From contig NZ_FQVT01000020.1 of the NCBI RefSeq assembly GCF_900129445.1, positions 1 to 40,263 of the forward strand: DNA of 40,263 nucleotides, given 5' to 3'. The stretch comes from Salegentibacter echinorum. GTDB taxonomy: Bacteria > Bacteroidota > Bacteroidia > Flavobacteriales > Flavobacteriaceae. Position numbers and translations under genes: made by a program. Positions 8,054 to 16,560 of the stretch are shown in pieces. The notes under the pieces were generated by a model that worked only from the letters and a program-made list of their open reading frames with translations, was not told the DNA's origin and ran no database searches. Position 1 is the stretch's first letter. The number at the start of each line of letters is the position of its first letter.

Positions 8054-9049
8054 ATGGATACATCTCCTAAATTTGCCGTAATTGGTGGGGGTAGCTGGGC
8101 TACCGCTATTGTAAAAATGCTAAGTGAAAATGTTGAAACGATTCACTGGTATATGCGTAGCCAGTATGCGATAGAGCATATTAAAAAACAAGATCACAAT
8201 CCTAATTACCTGAGTTCGGTTGAGTTTGATAATAACCAGTTATCGCTTAGCAACGATATCAATAAAACAGTAGCTGCTGCCGATTATTTGATTTTTGCCA
8301 TCCCATCGGCATTTTTAAAACGAGAGTTGGACGCTTTGGAAATCTCTCTTGAAGGTAAAGTGATATTTTCGGCAATTAAGGGAATCGTGCCAGAGAGCAG
8401 TTTAATAGTAGGAGAGCATTTTGAAGAATATTTTAATGTTCCGGCAGACAGCATTGGCGTTATCACAGGGCCTTGTCACGCCGAGGAAGTTGCCCTGGAA
8501 CGACTTTCTTACCTAACCATCGCCTGTAGTGATGAAAATAAAGCGAAAATTCTGGCTAAAAATCTTAAAAGCGAGTACATAAAATACAAATTAAGTAAAG
8601 ATGTAAACGGCACCGAATATGCCGCCATGCTCAAAAATATTTACGCTATTGCAGCGGGTATAGCGCACGGACTTAATTATGGGGATAACTTCCAGAGCGT
8701 GCTCATGAGCAATGCTATAAGGGAAATGAAGCGCTTCATAAAAAAAGTAGATAATACTAAGCGCAATATTAATGATTCTGCCTATTTGGGCGATTTATTG
8801 GTAACAGGATATTCTGTTTTTAGCCGAAACCGTATGTTTGGAAACATGATAGGGAAAGGTTACACGGTAAAAAGTGCCCAAATGGAGATGAGTATGATTG
8901 CAGAAGGTTACTACGCTGCAGAAAGTGCTTATAAAATAAACCAGGAAAAAGGTGCGAAAACACCAATAATAAATGCTGTATATGCTATTCTCTACGAAGG
9001 AAAAAACCCTAAAAAAGTGATTAAAAAATTAGCTGAAAATCTTAATTAA
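8054..9049 (+). CDS. gpsA: NAD(P)-dependent glycerol-3-phosphate dehydrogenase
   Basis: A 331-residue cytoplasmic enzyme that reduces dihydroxyacetone phosphate to sn-glycerol-3-phosphate for phospholipid synthesis. The N-terminal dinucleotide-binding motif is VIGGGSWATAI at about 9-19. Family signatures follow: FAIPSAFL near 77, SAIKGI near 107, VITGPCHAEEVA near 136, and the substrate and catalytic lysine segment EYAAMLKNIYAIAAGIA near 192-208. The C-terminal part has DLLVTGYSVFSRNRMFG, matching the GpsA DLxxTCxSxxSRNxxxG pattern with Gly at the Cys position. The length is typical. It has its own likely promoter and runs toward the convergent gene at 9117. Confidence 0.95.
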   Translation: MDTSPKFAVIGGGSWATAIVKMLSENVETIHWYMRSQYAIEHIKKQDHNPNYLSSVEFDNNQLSLSNDINKTVAAADYLIFAIPSAFLKRELDALEISLEGKVIFSAIKGIVPESSLIVGEHFEEYFNVPADSIGVITGPCHAEEVALERLSYLTIACSDENKAKILAKNLKSEYIKYKLSKDVNGTEYAAMLKNIYAIAAGIAHGLNYGDNFQSVLMSNAIREMKRFIKKVDNTKRNINDSAYLGDLLVTGYSVFSRNRMFGNMIGKGYTVKSAQMEMSMIAEGYYAAESAYKINQEKGAKTPIINAVYAILYEGKNPKKVIKKLAENLN

Positions 9050-9116
9050 TCATTTGGATAATACAGGTTTTACCACGATTTATCTAAAAACAAAATAATC
9101 AAACTAAGACGGTGTT

Positions 9117-9512
9117 TTATTCAGCTAAAACTCCTTTTTCGGGAATTATAGGCAAATCACGTAGAGCGTTTTTATTCACGCTGTTTTTCTTAAATAGATA
9201 TTTCTTTTCAAACATCTTGCCATTTGCGAAAAAGGTGATTTGAAACTGGTTATTTAAAGCGAGTATTTCTTCCTGGATAAATTCAATTTTAGCGAAAGAC
9301 TTAGCCGGTAATTTCTCTAATTTATGCCTTATGGTAGAAGTTTCCTTCTTCCCGTCAAATCCCTTACTCACAATTAAAGCCATTTCAAGATCAATGTCTT
9401 TATCGTTAATAAGATAGGCGGTCCATTCATCGGTTTTAAAATCTTCATTATAGACTTTTACGGCTGCAACATACACATCGCTGACTTCAGGAATCTGAAT
9501 ATCTTTTTTCAT
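9117..9512 (-). CDS. Conserved flavobacterial protein downstream of pheS, function unknown
   Basis: A 131-residue soluble-looking protein without signal peptide or membrane helix (starts MKKDIQIPEVSDVYVAAVKV). It contains alternating beta-like segments and charged stretches (EWTAYLINDKDIDLEMALIVSKGFDG; NNQFQITFFANGKMFEKKYLF). I recall similar proteins in flavobacteria that are sometimes mislabelled as a phenylalanyl-tRNA synthetase subunit because of their position near pheS; nothing in this sequence supports a synthetase function. It is the third gene of a likely pheS operon, 11 bp after the small membrane protein gene. Confidence 0.75.
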   Translation of the reverse strand: MKKDIQIPEVSDVYVAAVKVYNEDFKTDEWTAYLINDKDIDLEMALIVSKGFDGKKETSTIRHKLEKLPAKSFAKIEFIQEEILALNNQFQITFFANGKMFEKKYLFKKNSVNKNALRDLPIIPEKGVLAE

Positions 9513-9523
9513 AGGAATTACGC

Positions 9524-9700
9524 TTAAAATTCGTCTTCTACTTTATCCTTTATTTTATTCCAGAGAATTACTAAAGCGATAGCAGAAACTACAAGGAGAA
9601 TGGCTCCAAATACTATTTTTATTACGGCAATTACAAAAGTCACATAGATAATGATTCCTAAGATCACTAAAGCCAGGATAAAAAAACCTATTTTTTTCAT
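9524..9700 (-). CDS. Small two-helix membrane protein in the pheS operon
   Basis: ATG at 9700-9698 to TAA at 9526-9524 encodes 58 residues. It is almost entirely hydrophobic (MKKIGFFILALVILGIIIYV, then a second helix to about residue 47), with a charged tail WNKIKDKVEDEF. Two membrane helices are likely. It sits 42 bp after pheS and 11 bp before the next gene on the same strand, so co-transcription is likely. No family recognised. Confidence 0.65.
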   Translation of the reverse strand: MKKIGFFILALVILGIIIYVTFVIAVIKIVFGAILLVVSAIALVILWNKIKDKVEDEF

Positions 9701-9742
9701 AGAAAAATTATTTTGCTTTAGCTCTCGGCTACAGCGGTTAAA

Positions 9743-10762
9743 CTAAAATGAAGATTTAAACTGTTCGAGAAATCTAAGATCATTTTCATAGAACATTCTA
9801 ATGTCGCCTATTTGATGAAGTAACATTGCAATTCTTTCTATACCCATTCCAAAAGCAAAGCCAGAATATTCGGTAGGATCTATATCGCAGTTTTTAAGCA
9901 CGTTGGGATCTACCATGCCACAACCCATTATTTCAAGCCATCCTGTGCCTTTGGTAATTCGGTAATCGGTTTCTGTCTCCAGTCCCCAATAAATATCTAC
10001 CTCGGCACTGGGTTCTGTAAATGGAAAATAAGAAGGCCTAAGCCTAATTTTAGACTTTCCAAATAGTTGCTTGGTAAAATAGAGCAAAGTTTGTTTAAGA
10101 TCTGCAAAGCTTACATCCTTATCAATATAAAGACCTTCCACCTGGTGAAAAATACAATGCGATCGGGACGAAATAGCTTCATTTCTAAACACCCTTCCCG
10201 GCGAAATTGTTCGTATTGGTGGTTTGTTATTTTCCATATAACGCACCTGCACCGAAGAGGTGTGGGTGCGCAGTAGAATATCTGGATCTGTCTGAATAAA
10301 AAAAGTATCCTGCATATCGCGTGCGGGGTGATATTCTGGAAGGTTTAGGGCGGTAAAATTATGCCAGTCATCTTCCATTTCAGGGCCTTCAGAAACATTA
10401 AAACCAATATTTGAAAAGATCTCTATAATTTGGTTTTTTACAATAGAAATAGGATGTCTGGCGCCAATTTCTATGGGCTCTCCCGGTTTCGATAGATCAC
10501 CATAAATACCTTTTTCTTCCTGCTTGCCCTCTAAAGTTTCCTTAAGTTCGGCAACCTTGGTTTCGGCGGTATTTTTTAACGCATTAACTGCCTGGCCAAA
10601 GGCTTTTTTTTGATCATTGGGAACTTCTTTAAACGAAGCAAAAAAGTCATTGAGAATTCCTTTCTTTCCCAGGTACTTGATTCTAAAAGCTTCAACTTCT
10701 TTTTTAGATTCAGCATTAAAAGCTTTAACTTCAGCAATATGTGTATTAATCTTATCTATCAT
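9743..10762 (-). CDS. pheS: Phenylalanine--tRNA ligase alpha subunit
   Basis: The 339-residue catalytic subunit of the alpha2-beta2 class II synthetase that charges tRNA-Phe. An N-terminal coiled-coil tRNA-binding region lies at about 1-90 ([20 protein letters not shown]). Class II motif regions follow: [16 protein letters not shown] near 105, DTFFIQ and [12 protein letters not shown] near 150-172 (motif 2), and [22 protein letters not shown] near 301 (motif 3). Substrate-pocket residues lie in the [12 protein letters not shown] and [10 protein letters not shown] segments. pheT is not adjacent in this window, which is common in Bacteroidota. Two small genes follow on the same strand. Confidence 0.96.
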   Translation of the reverse strand: MIDKINTHIAEVKAFNAESKKEVEAFRIKYLGKKGILNDFFASFKEVPNDQKKAFGQAVNALKNTAETKVAELKETLEGKQEEKGIYGDLSKPGEPIEIGARHPISIVKNQIIEIFSNIGFNVSEGPEMEDDWHNFTALNLPEYHPARDMQDTFFIQTDPDILLRTHTSSVQVRYMENNKPPIRTISPGRVFRNEAISSRSHCIFHQVEGLYIDKDVSFADLKQTLLYFTKQLFGKSKIRLRPSYFPFTEPSAEVDIYWGLETETDYRITKGTGWLEIMGCGMVDPNVLKNCDIDPTEYSGFAFGMGIERIAMLLHQIGDIRMFYENDLRFLEQFKSSF

Positions 10763-10787
10763 GAGATCCTTTTTCTTTTCAGAACGG

Positions 10788-10795
10788 CAAATTTA
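10788..10795 (-). promoter_or_regulatory. Bacteroidota -7 box for pheS
   Basis: On the minus strand this reads TAAATTTG, an exact TAnnTTTG, and ends 25 bp before the pheS ATG at 10762. No clear -33 TTTG was seen. Confidence 0.45.
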
Positions 10796-10829
10796 GTAAA
10801 AATGTAGTTTTGGGCAGCACAGCTTAGCC

Positions 10830-11186
10830 TTAATCTATATACTCATTAACGAGAAAATAGTTCACAATTGCTTCTTTCATTAAAACCGATTGTTCACCGG
10901 CTTTAAGCGTTGGCAGTTCTTCTAGAATTTTATAGTGTGGCCATCCGTCTTCATCAAAATAATCAAATTCATAATAGCCATAAGGTTCCAGCAATCGGCA
11001 AATTGCAATATGCATTAAATCTATTTTATGGTCTTTTTTGAATCTTTTATGCGGTTGACCCAATTCCTGAACCCCAATTACATAAATGATTGCGTCCAAA
11101 TCCATTAATTCTCCATCGGCAAATTGTTGGGAAAGCTTTTTTTGCAAGCCGTCCCATCGCCCTTTCAAATTTTCATCTCTTGTCAT
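10830..11186 (-). CDS. Conserved small acidic protein, function unknown
   Basis: 118 residues, no signal peptide or membrane helix. The sequence is rich in aromatic and acidic residues (LLEPYGYYEFDYFDEDGWPHYKIL) with helical segments at both ends (MTRDENLKGRWDGLQKKLSQ; SVLMKEAIVNYFLVNEYID). Its style is that of a compact cytoplasmic flavobacterial protein of unknown function. It stands alone, transcribed toward pheS, with an exact -7 box only four bases before the ATG. I do not recognise a family. Confidence 0.7.
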   Translation of the reverse strand: MTRDENLKGRWDGLQKKLSQQFADGELMDLDAIIYVIGVQELGQPHKRFKKDHKIDLMHIAICRLLEPYGYYEFDYFDEDGWPHYKILEELPTLKAGEQSVLMKEAIVNYFLVNEYID

Positions 11187-11190
11187 AGCA

Positions 11191-11198
11191 CAAAGGTA
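11191..11198 (-). promoter_or_regulatory. -7 box four bases before a start codon
   Basis: Reads TACCTTTG on the minus strand, an exact TAnnTTTG. Only four bases separate it from the ATG at 11186, so the transcript would be leaderless or nearly so. Confidence 0.4.
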
Positions 11199-11349
11199 AT
11201 ATCTTATATTAATTAAAAGGCTTAATTACAGCGTTACTATCAATTTTTACTTGCATCTTTAGGATAAAAAGTTCCTATTTTATTTTAAAAAGCTTCAGGG
11301 GCTCTAAAACATAATTAAATGGAATAACCAGATGTTAATTTGGTATTCC

Positions 11350-11357
11350 TATATTTG
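11350..11357 (+). promoter_or_regulatory. -7 box four bases before cvpA
   Basis: TATATTTG matches TAnnTTTG exactly and ends four bases before the ATG at 11362. If used, the mRNA would be leaderless or nearly so. No clear -33 element at the expected distance. Confidence 0.35.
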
Positions 11358-11361
11358 AATT

Positions 11362-11922
11362 ATGAATACAGTAGATATTATTCTTGCTCTAATCTTGCTC
11401 TATGGCGTAGTACAGGGCTTTTTTAGGGGACTTCTGGCCGAAGTAGCTTCTCTTGTAGGATTTGTAGTTGGTATTTATGCTGCGATTCATTTTTCATATA
11501 TTTTAAGTGATTTTTTTTCTGAAAATTTGAATTGGGATACAGAATATGTAAATCTTATTGCTTTTGCTATTACTTTTATTTTAATTGTCTTTATTATTTC
11601 CCTGGCCGGAAAAATACTTACAAAAATGGCGGGATTTGTAGCATTGGGAATAGTCAATAAATTATTGGGTGCTGCCTTTGGGTTTATTAAAATAGCTTTT
11701 GTGACCAGTGTAATCATTATGTTCTTTGCAGCTACAAATGAAGATATTAATCTTGTAGAAGAAGAGAGCCTGGAGCGATCTCAACTTTATAGTCCTATAA
11801 AAAGTATAGCGCCGGCAATTTTACCTTCAATTATCCGCGAAGCAAAAGAGCGGGATATTTTAAATGATGATACAGACTTGTTTGGAATAAATCTACAGGA
11901 AGAAAGATTAAAATATTTCTAA
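11362..11922 (+). CDS. cvpA: CvpA family membrane protein
   Basis: 186 residues with the CvpA layout: four hydrophobic helices at about 3-20, 28-48, 63-86 and 101-122, then a soluble C-terminal tail. The N-terminus MNTVDIILALILLYGVVQGFFRGLLAE matches the family signature (D-x-I-(x)-L-x-hydrophobic-G-x-x-G-F-x-x-G-hydrophobic-x-x-E). Members are inner-membrane proteins linked to colicin V export and to envelope stress or biofilm traits in proteobacteria. In Bacteroidota the role is not established. It is alone between the divergent gene at 11186 and the convergent carbonic anhydrase. Confidence 0.88.
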   Translation: MNTVDIILALILLYGVVQGFFRGLLAEVASLVGFVVGIYAAIHFSYILSDFFSENLNWDTEYVNLIAFAITFILIVFIISLAGKILTKMAGFVALGIVNKLLGAAFGFIKIAFVTSVIIMFFAATNEDINLVEEESLERSQLYSPIKSIAPAILPSIIREAKERDILNDDTDLFGINLQEERLKYF

Positions 11923-11950
11923 CAAAAAATACATAGTATTTAACAATCTA

Positions 11951-11999
11951 AATCGTGGTAAGTTCCTCAGGTATTAATGAGGAAGAACTTATTGTGATT
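11951..11999. repeat. Bulged intergenic inverted repeat after cvpA
   Basis: The left arm AATCGTGGTAAGTTCCTCA (11951-11969) pairs with the right arm at 11978-11999 (starts TGAGGAAGAACTTA, ends GTGATT) apart from a 3-nt bulge and a four-base mismatch. There is no T-run after it, so it is not an obvious terminator. Confidence 0.4.
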
Positions 12000-12073
12000 G
12001 CCGGGTAAGCCCAGAACTCTCAATGCCCATAATTATAAGACGCATCGTTATAAGCCTCGATTATCAAATAAAA

Positions 12074-12118
12074 CACCCTTTATTTTCCAGTTGCTGAAAA
12101 TATAAAGGGTGAATTTTT
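12074..12118. terminator. Bidirectional terminator between cvpA and carbonic anhydrase
   Basis: CACCCTTTATTTTC (12074-12087) pairs with GAAAATATAAAGGGTG (12096-12111) with a 2-nt bulge and an 8-nt loop. TTTTT follows on the plus strand (12114-12118), and TTTTATTT follows on the minus strand. It lies between convergent cvpA and the carbonic anhydrase gene. Confidence 0.7.
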
Positions 12119-12210
12119 ACTGTAAATTGCTTAGCGCTAATAATCCTGGTAAAAAAATCGTCGGTTGATTAATCCATAGGATTGCAGTTTGAATTCAGCG
12201 CAGTCTATCC

Positions 12211-12846
12211 TTAAAATTTTAGCTGAAAGACCGAATCCAGGTCTTTATTGCTACCTACGTTTACCTCAAGGTCCTTAACCAAACCATCGCCTACGCCATA
12301 AACCCAACCGTGAATATGTAAATCTTGCTTTTTGTTCCAGGCATTTTGAACTATGGTGGTTGTAGAAAGATCAAAAACCTGTTCTACCACATTTAATTCT
12401 ACATAGCGGTCAAAACGCTTTTCTTCATCCTCAATGCTATCTAATTCAACTTTGTTTAAGCGATAAACATCCTTAATATGACGCAACCAATTATCGATAA
12501 GGCCTATAGATTTATTGCTCATAGCTGCTTTTACACCACCACAACCGTAATGGCCGCATACAATAATATGTTTAACTTTAAGAGCGTTTACAGCATAATC
12601 CAGTACGCTTAACATATTCATGTCGCTGTACACCACCATATTTGCAATATTTCGATGTACAAAAATTTCTCCCGGCTCGGCACCAACAATTTGATTAGCC
12701 GGTACCCGGCTGTCTGCACAACCTATCCATAAAACAGGAGGTTCCTGTCCATTTGCGAGCTTTTTAAAAAAATTAGGGTCCTTAGCTAATTGGGAATCTA
12801 CCCATTTTTTGTTGTTGTCTAGAAGTTCCTGATATGATTTTTTCAT
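12211..12846 (-). CDS. can: Beta-class carbonic anhydrase
   Basis: A 211-residue zinc enzyme interconverting CO2 and bicarbonate in the cytoplasm. The zinc ligands and active-site dyad are visible: C43, D45 and R47 in CADSRVP, H99 and C102 in GHYGCGGV. Also family-typical are GEIFVHRNIANMV near 59-71 and NVVEQVFDL near 150. The length is usual for the Can/CynT type. It lies between the terminator at 12074 and the 3' end of the Bat operon on the same strand, 60 bp after the BatE stop, so read-through from that operon is possible. Confidence 0.95.
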   Translation of the reverse strand: MKKSYQELLDNNKKWVDSQLAKDPNFFKKLANGQEPPVLWIGCADSRVPANQIVGAEPGEIFVHRNIANMVVYSDMNMLSVLDYAVNALKVKHIIVCGHYGCGGVKAAMSNKSIGLIDNWLRHIKDVYRLNKVELDSIEDEEKRFDRYVELNVVEQVFDLSTTTIVQNAWNKKQDLHIHGWVYGVGDGLVKDLEVNVGSNKDLDSVFQLKF

Positions 12847-12906
12847 AGAAAATAAATTTGCGCGATAAAATTAAATAAAACTAACCGGGCGAAAAACAGT
12901 TTTAAC

Positions 12907-13650
12907 CTACAATTTCTTTAGGTTTTCGTTCTTAATCCAACCCTGGCTGCCATTCGCTAGTTCTATTTTTACCCAACCCTGAAAGTCTTCCAGTACCTTT
13001 GCTTTGGTGCCCTCGTGCAAAGTAAATGCAACCTCACCTCTTTGATCAGGTTCATTTTTTATAGCCGCTTCTTCGGCAAAAATGATGGCATATTGATTAT
13101 TAAACTGAATTTCTTGCTGTTTAAAGGCAAAATAAACCGATATAGCTCCTACAAGAAATGCAACGCTGGCAATGCCAAAGAACAGCCTTTTCTGTATTGG
13201 TTTTCTACTGAAATAATACAACAAAAAAAACAGTACAAAAAGGATAGATAGCGCAATCGCTAAATACGCCCAGGTGTTATATGTAAAAGTTGAGATGAGC
13301 TTGTTAACACTTTTGCCAAGCCCCGTTTCTTCTACCACCGGAATATCATCTATGGTCATATTGCGTGCAAATTCAATATTGTTTTGTACGTCTTTATCTG
13401 TAGGATCCAGTTGCAAGGCTTTTTCATAATAGTAAATGCTGGGAGCTACTTTGTTTTGTTTGTAATAAGCGTTGCCAAGATTATAATAAACCGCTACCGA
13501 AGTTTCCCCATTTTCGAGAATCTCTTCATATTTCTGAATAGCGGTTTCAAATTCATTATTGGCATAAGCCTCGTTGGCCTGCTCAAACAAGCCGCTTTGG
13601 GCTTGTGTAAAACCCGAAACAAATAATAAAAGAAATACGAGCCTTTTCAT
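12907..13650 (-). CDS. batE: BatE: TPR and SH3 domain membrane protein
   Basis: 247 residues. A signal peptide (MKRLVFLLLFVSGFTQAQ) is followed by TPR units at about 22-100 (ANNEFETAIQKYEEIL; AVYYNLGNAYYKQNKVAPSIYYYEKALQLDP), two membrane helices at about 133-151 and 159-177, and a bacterial SH3 domain at about 185-245 (FAEEAAIKNEPDQRGEVAF...GWVKIELANGSQGWI). This is the BatE arrangement that ends the Bacteroides aerotolerance operon. Its biochemical role is not established; TPR suggests scaffolding at the periplasmic face. The BatD stop lies 170 bp upstream, a larger gap than elsewhere in the operon. Confidence 0.85.
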   Translation of the reverse strand: MKRLVFLLLFVSGFTQAQSGLFEQANEAYANNEFETAIQKYEEILENGETSVAVYYNLGNAYYKQNKVAPSIYYYEKALQLDPTDKDVQNNIEFARNMTIDDIPVVEETGLGKSVNKLISTFTYNTWAYLAIALSILFVLFFLLYYFSRKPIQKRLFFGIASVAFLVGAISVYFAFKQQEIQFNNQYAIIFAEEAAIKNEPDQRGEVAFTLHEGTKAKVLEDFQGWVKIELANGSQGWIKNENLKKL

Positions 13651-13820
13651 CTGTTTTTAATTTTTAAACTGGGCAAATAGACTTGATTAATAGTCCTCGT
13701 ATTGCCGCATTATGCATTCAGCATCATGCTGATTTTTCTAATAAACACTTCTCGTGGTTGTTTAAAATCCACTTTTGTACTATTGTATAATACAGCATAT
13801 CTCGCAGAAATAACTGTATT

Positions 13821-15575
13821 TTATAAATCTTTATCTAATTTTGAAATTACGCTTGCTCCTTTTTCATAATCTTCCTGTTGTGCCGAATTTGAAGCCGGGG
13901 TGTATCTGGCAAATTCACAACTTTTAAGCACGTCAATAAATGCCGTAGAGGTTTCTTCGCTCACATTTCTCTCCTGAAGCACTTCTAAAATGCGCTCCTT
14001 ACTCATCTCGGCAGTTTGAATGTGCAGTTTTGCTTTCAAATAATTATGCATCGCCCTTTCCAGGGATTCATAAAAAGCGTGATGATCACCTATTTTCTTT
14101 TTGGCTTCAGAAAGATATTTCCGGGCCAATTTGTTCGCTTTTTTTAACCGGTTTCCGGTTTCATCTGCTGCTATGGCTTCTTTCCTTTTTCCGAAGAAGA
14201 TAAATAATGGAATAGCCACAAATGGCAAAAAGAGAGAGCCCCAGAACGTCCATGACCTAAAAAAGGCTTGTTGATGTAGTGGTTTTAGATTAGTGTCTAA
14301 TTTTATAAACCTAAACTGTTCAGAAGGCAATGCTACCGCCTGCTTATTATTACCCGCAATGGCATTCCCCGAAGCTGGCGCCGGCCCTTTTTCTACATCA
14401 ATAATTATTTCTTCAGAAGCTAAACTTTTATAAGTTTCAGTTTTAGGATCAAAATAAGAGAAATTAATGGACTTAATCGGGTATTTCCCTTTTTGGGTAG
14501 CCACAATGGTATAAGAATCTATAATTGAACCCTGTTTTCCATTTAAATTCGTCACCACATTCTCCTTGCGTTCTGGCGCATATTTTTCAAGCGAAGCAGG
14601 AACTTCCAATTGTGGTAATTCAAAGAGGTTTAGGTTACCATTCCCTTTTACTTCAATTTCGACTTCCAAAGATTCTGAAGCATCCAGTTTCTTTTTATCG
14701 GTATTTACATTGAAACTAAAACTTCCCACAGCACCTGTAAATCCAGCGGGTTTTCCTGCCGGTAATGGCTTCACATCTATTGTTCTTGTGCCTGCGGCTA
14801 CGGTTTTGTTAACCGTTTTATATATTCTTCCTCCAAAAATATCACGCCTGTCGCTGGGTACATCTACGGCTACCGAAAGGGTAAGAGGCTCTAACTCCAA
14901 TTCTCCTGTTTTCTGCGGATATAATACCGCTTTTTTAAGCACTACATATTTGTAAGGTTCACCCTTATATTCCCCGTCTTCGGCTCGCAAGCCTTTCATT
15001 TGAATGTTTTGGCTCCAAAAATCGGTGTATTTTGGACTGTCCATTTCCCGCCAGTTGCTCACCCCAATACGCGGACTTACATACAATTTGTATAAAACGG
15101 TAATACCTTCATTTAGATAGGGGGAAGCGTTAGAAACTTCAGCCACCAGGTGTAAATTATCTGACGCAATCAGCTCAGAATTATCTCCATCCTTAGGTTT
15201 ATCTACGGCCGAAGTTATAGTTATATCTATGGGTGTTGTTTTGTAAACTTTTCCATCTATAGTTATTTCCCCTTGCTTAATGGTCTTTTTGCCTGTTGAG
15301 TTTGGCTGTAAATAGTAAGAATAGGTCTTAGAATAGGTGCGGTTGCCATTTATCCACCTATTACTAACTGCCTGGTTTGGACCTCCTACCACGGTAAACC
15401 CGTTAAAAGAAGGGGGTCTAAAATTATCTCCGTCCTGGTTCATTTCAAAATCTACGCGCAGGCGTTCATTTACGCCAAGCTTCTTTTTGCTTACCGTAGC
15501 TTCAAACTTCACCTGTGCCTGTAAACCCAGGCCAGCAAGAAGTAAAATATTAAGTATTAAAAACTTCAATTTCAT
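13821..15575 (-). CDS. batD: BatD: exported beta-rich membrane-anchored protein
   Basis: 584 residues with a signal peptide (MKLKFLILNILLLAGLGLQAQ). The long periplasmic part (about 22-440) has repeated beta-sandwich segments typical of BatD (KLGVNERLRVDFEMNQDGDN; SNASPYLNEGITVLYKLYV; LDASESLEVEIEVKGNGNLNL). One membrane helix lies at about 443-463 (WGSLFLPFVAIPLFIFFG). A cytoplasmic helical tail follows (LARKYLSEAKKKIG...HNYLKAKLHIQT). BatD works with BatA, B and C in a membrane complex of unknown activity tied to oxygen or stress tolerance in Bacteroides, Leptospira and Francisella relatives. It is 94 bp from the BatC stop. Confidence 0.88.
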   Translation of the reverse strand: MKLKFLILNILLLAGLGLQAQVKFEATVSKKKLGVNERLRVDFEMNQDGDNFRPPSFNGFTVVGGPNQAVSNRWINGNRTYSKTYSYYLQPNSTGKKTIKQGEITIDGKVYKTTPIDITITSAVDKPKDGDNSELIASDNLHLVAEVSNASPYLNEGITVLYKLYVSPRIGVSNWREMDSPKYTDFWSQNIQMKGLRAEDGEYKGEPYKYVVLKKAVLYPQKTGELELEPLTLSVAVDVPSDRRDIFGGRIYKTVNKTVAAGTRTIDVKPLPAGKPAGFTGAVGSFSFNVNTDKKKLDASESLEVEIEVKGNGNLNLFELPQLEVPASLEKYAPERKENVVTNLNGKQGSIIDSYTIVATQKGKYPIKSINFSYFDPKTETYKSLASEEIIIDVEKGPAPASGNAIAGNNKQAVALPSEQFRFIKLDTNLKPLHQQAFFRSWTFWGSLFLPFVAIPLFIFFGKRKEAIAADETGNRLKKANKLARKYLSEAKKKIGDHHAFYESLERAMHNYLKAKLHIQTAEMSKERILEVLQERNVSEETSTAFIDVLKSCEFARYTPASNSAQQEDYEKGASVISKLDKDL

Positions 15576-15669
15576 TTATAAAATCCTTTCTCTTGCGATT
15601 TTTTTGATTCTAATAATTATAGGAACTTGGTCTTTATTTAAGAGCTTTTTACAGAAATCAACAAAAATA

Positions 15670-16557
15670 TCACCAATCTTTTTCAGACTTTACCGGACTG
15701 CCTTTTTGTTTTTCAGCATTCATCTTTTCCTGTACTTTTCGCTCTTCATTGTTCATAGCCTCTAGCAAACTTTGTATTTGTTGAGGAGATAATTGTCCCT
15801 GAGTAGGTTGAGGCTGCTTCTGATCCTTCCCGGGCTCTTCTTCTTTCTTCTCTTTATCGCCTTCACCATCTTCCTGGTCTTCGGGCTCTTTATCTCCTTC
15901 TTTCTCTTCTTTATCTTTATCCTGCTGGTCCTGGTCGCCTTCGTTATCGCCTTCCCCGTCTTTATTCTCCTGGTCGTCCTGCTGGTCTTTATCTTTATTT
16001 TGTTGATCCTGGTTGTCTTCCTGATCCTTATTCTCCTGGTCTTTATTTTCGTTATCCCCGCCATCCTGGTTCTCATCCTGGTCTTGCTGTTGTTGTTCCA
16101 GCATTTTTTTGGCAAGAGCTAAATTGTATCTGGTCTCATCATCAGTAGGATCATTTCTTAAGGCATTTTTATAGGCTTCAACGGCTTCCTGGTATTTTTT
16201 CTGCTTCATAAAAGCATTTCCCAGGTTGTGATTGGATTTGTGTTTTTGTTCTTTCGCACTACCCACTTTTGCCGCTTCTTTGTAGCGACTTTCTGCCCCG
16301 GGAGTATTTTCGCGAGTGTAATATAAATTTCCCATATTATAACGAGCTTCGTCGTTATTTGGGTCTTTGGCAATGGCTTTGCGATAAGAAGCTTCTGCCA
16401 TTGGGAAGTCATTTTCGGCTTTTGCTCTTTCTGCTTCTTGCATATACTTTTGGGACTGCTTTCTTAGATCGTCCTCTTGCTGCTGTTGCGCTGTGACAGA
16501 AAGGTTCAGCATCAAGCCTAGTATTAAGAATCCTATTTTTGTTGAAAAAATCTTCAT
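15670..16557 (-). CDS. batC: BatC: TPR protein with acidic D/E/Q/N-rich region
   Basis: 295 residues. A signal peptide (MKIFSTKIGFLILGLMLNLSVTAQ) is followed by TPR units at about 30-150 (AENDFPMAEASYRKAIAKDPNNDEARYNMGNLYY; QKKYQEAVEAYKNALRNDPTDDETRYNLALAK). Residues about 153-250 are a low-complexity stretch of Asp, Glu, Gln, Asn and Lys. The tail is QGQLSPQQIQSLLEAMNNEERKVQEKMN. The low-complexity part produces spurious ORFs on the opposite strand and in another frame. BatC pairs with the von Willebrand proteins of the operon; TPR implies protein binding. It starts three bases after the BatB stop, so the two are probably translationally coupled. Confidence 0.87.
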   Translation of the reverse strand: MKIFSTKIGFLILGLMLNLSVTAQQQQEDDLRKQSQKYMQEAERAKAENDFPMAEASYRKAIAKDPNNDEARYNMGNLYYTRENTPGAESRYKEAAKVGSAKEQKHKSNHNLGNAFMKQKKYQEAVEAYKNALRNDPTDDETRYNLALAKKMLEQQQQDQDENQDGGDNENKDQENKDQEDNQDQQNKDKDQQDDQENKDGEGDNEGDQDQQDKDKEEKEGDKEPEDQEDGEGDKEKKEEEPGKDQKQPQPTQGQLSPQQIQSLLEAMNNEERKVQEKMNAEKQKGSPVKSEKDW

Positions 16558-16560
16558 GCG

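Noticed and set aside
9117-9512. Phenylalanyl-tRNA synthetase subunit
   Set aside because: It lies in the pheS operon, but no synthetase motif is present; position alone does not make it a subunit.
15762-16122. Lys/Arg-rich and Ile/Leu-rich ORFs on both strands inside batC
   Set aside because: They come from other frames of the Asp/Glu/Gln/Asn-rich stretch of BatC and have no domain or start support.
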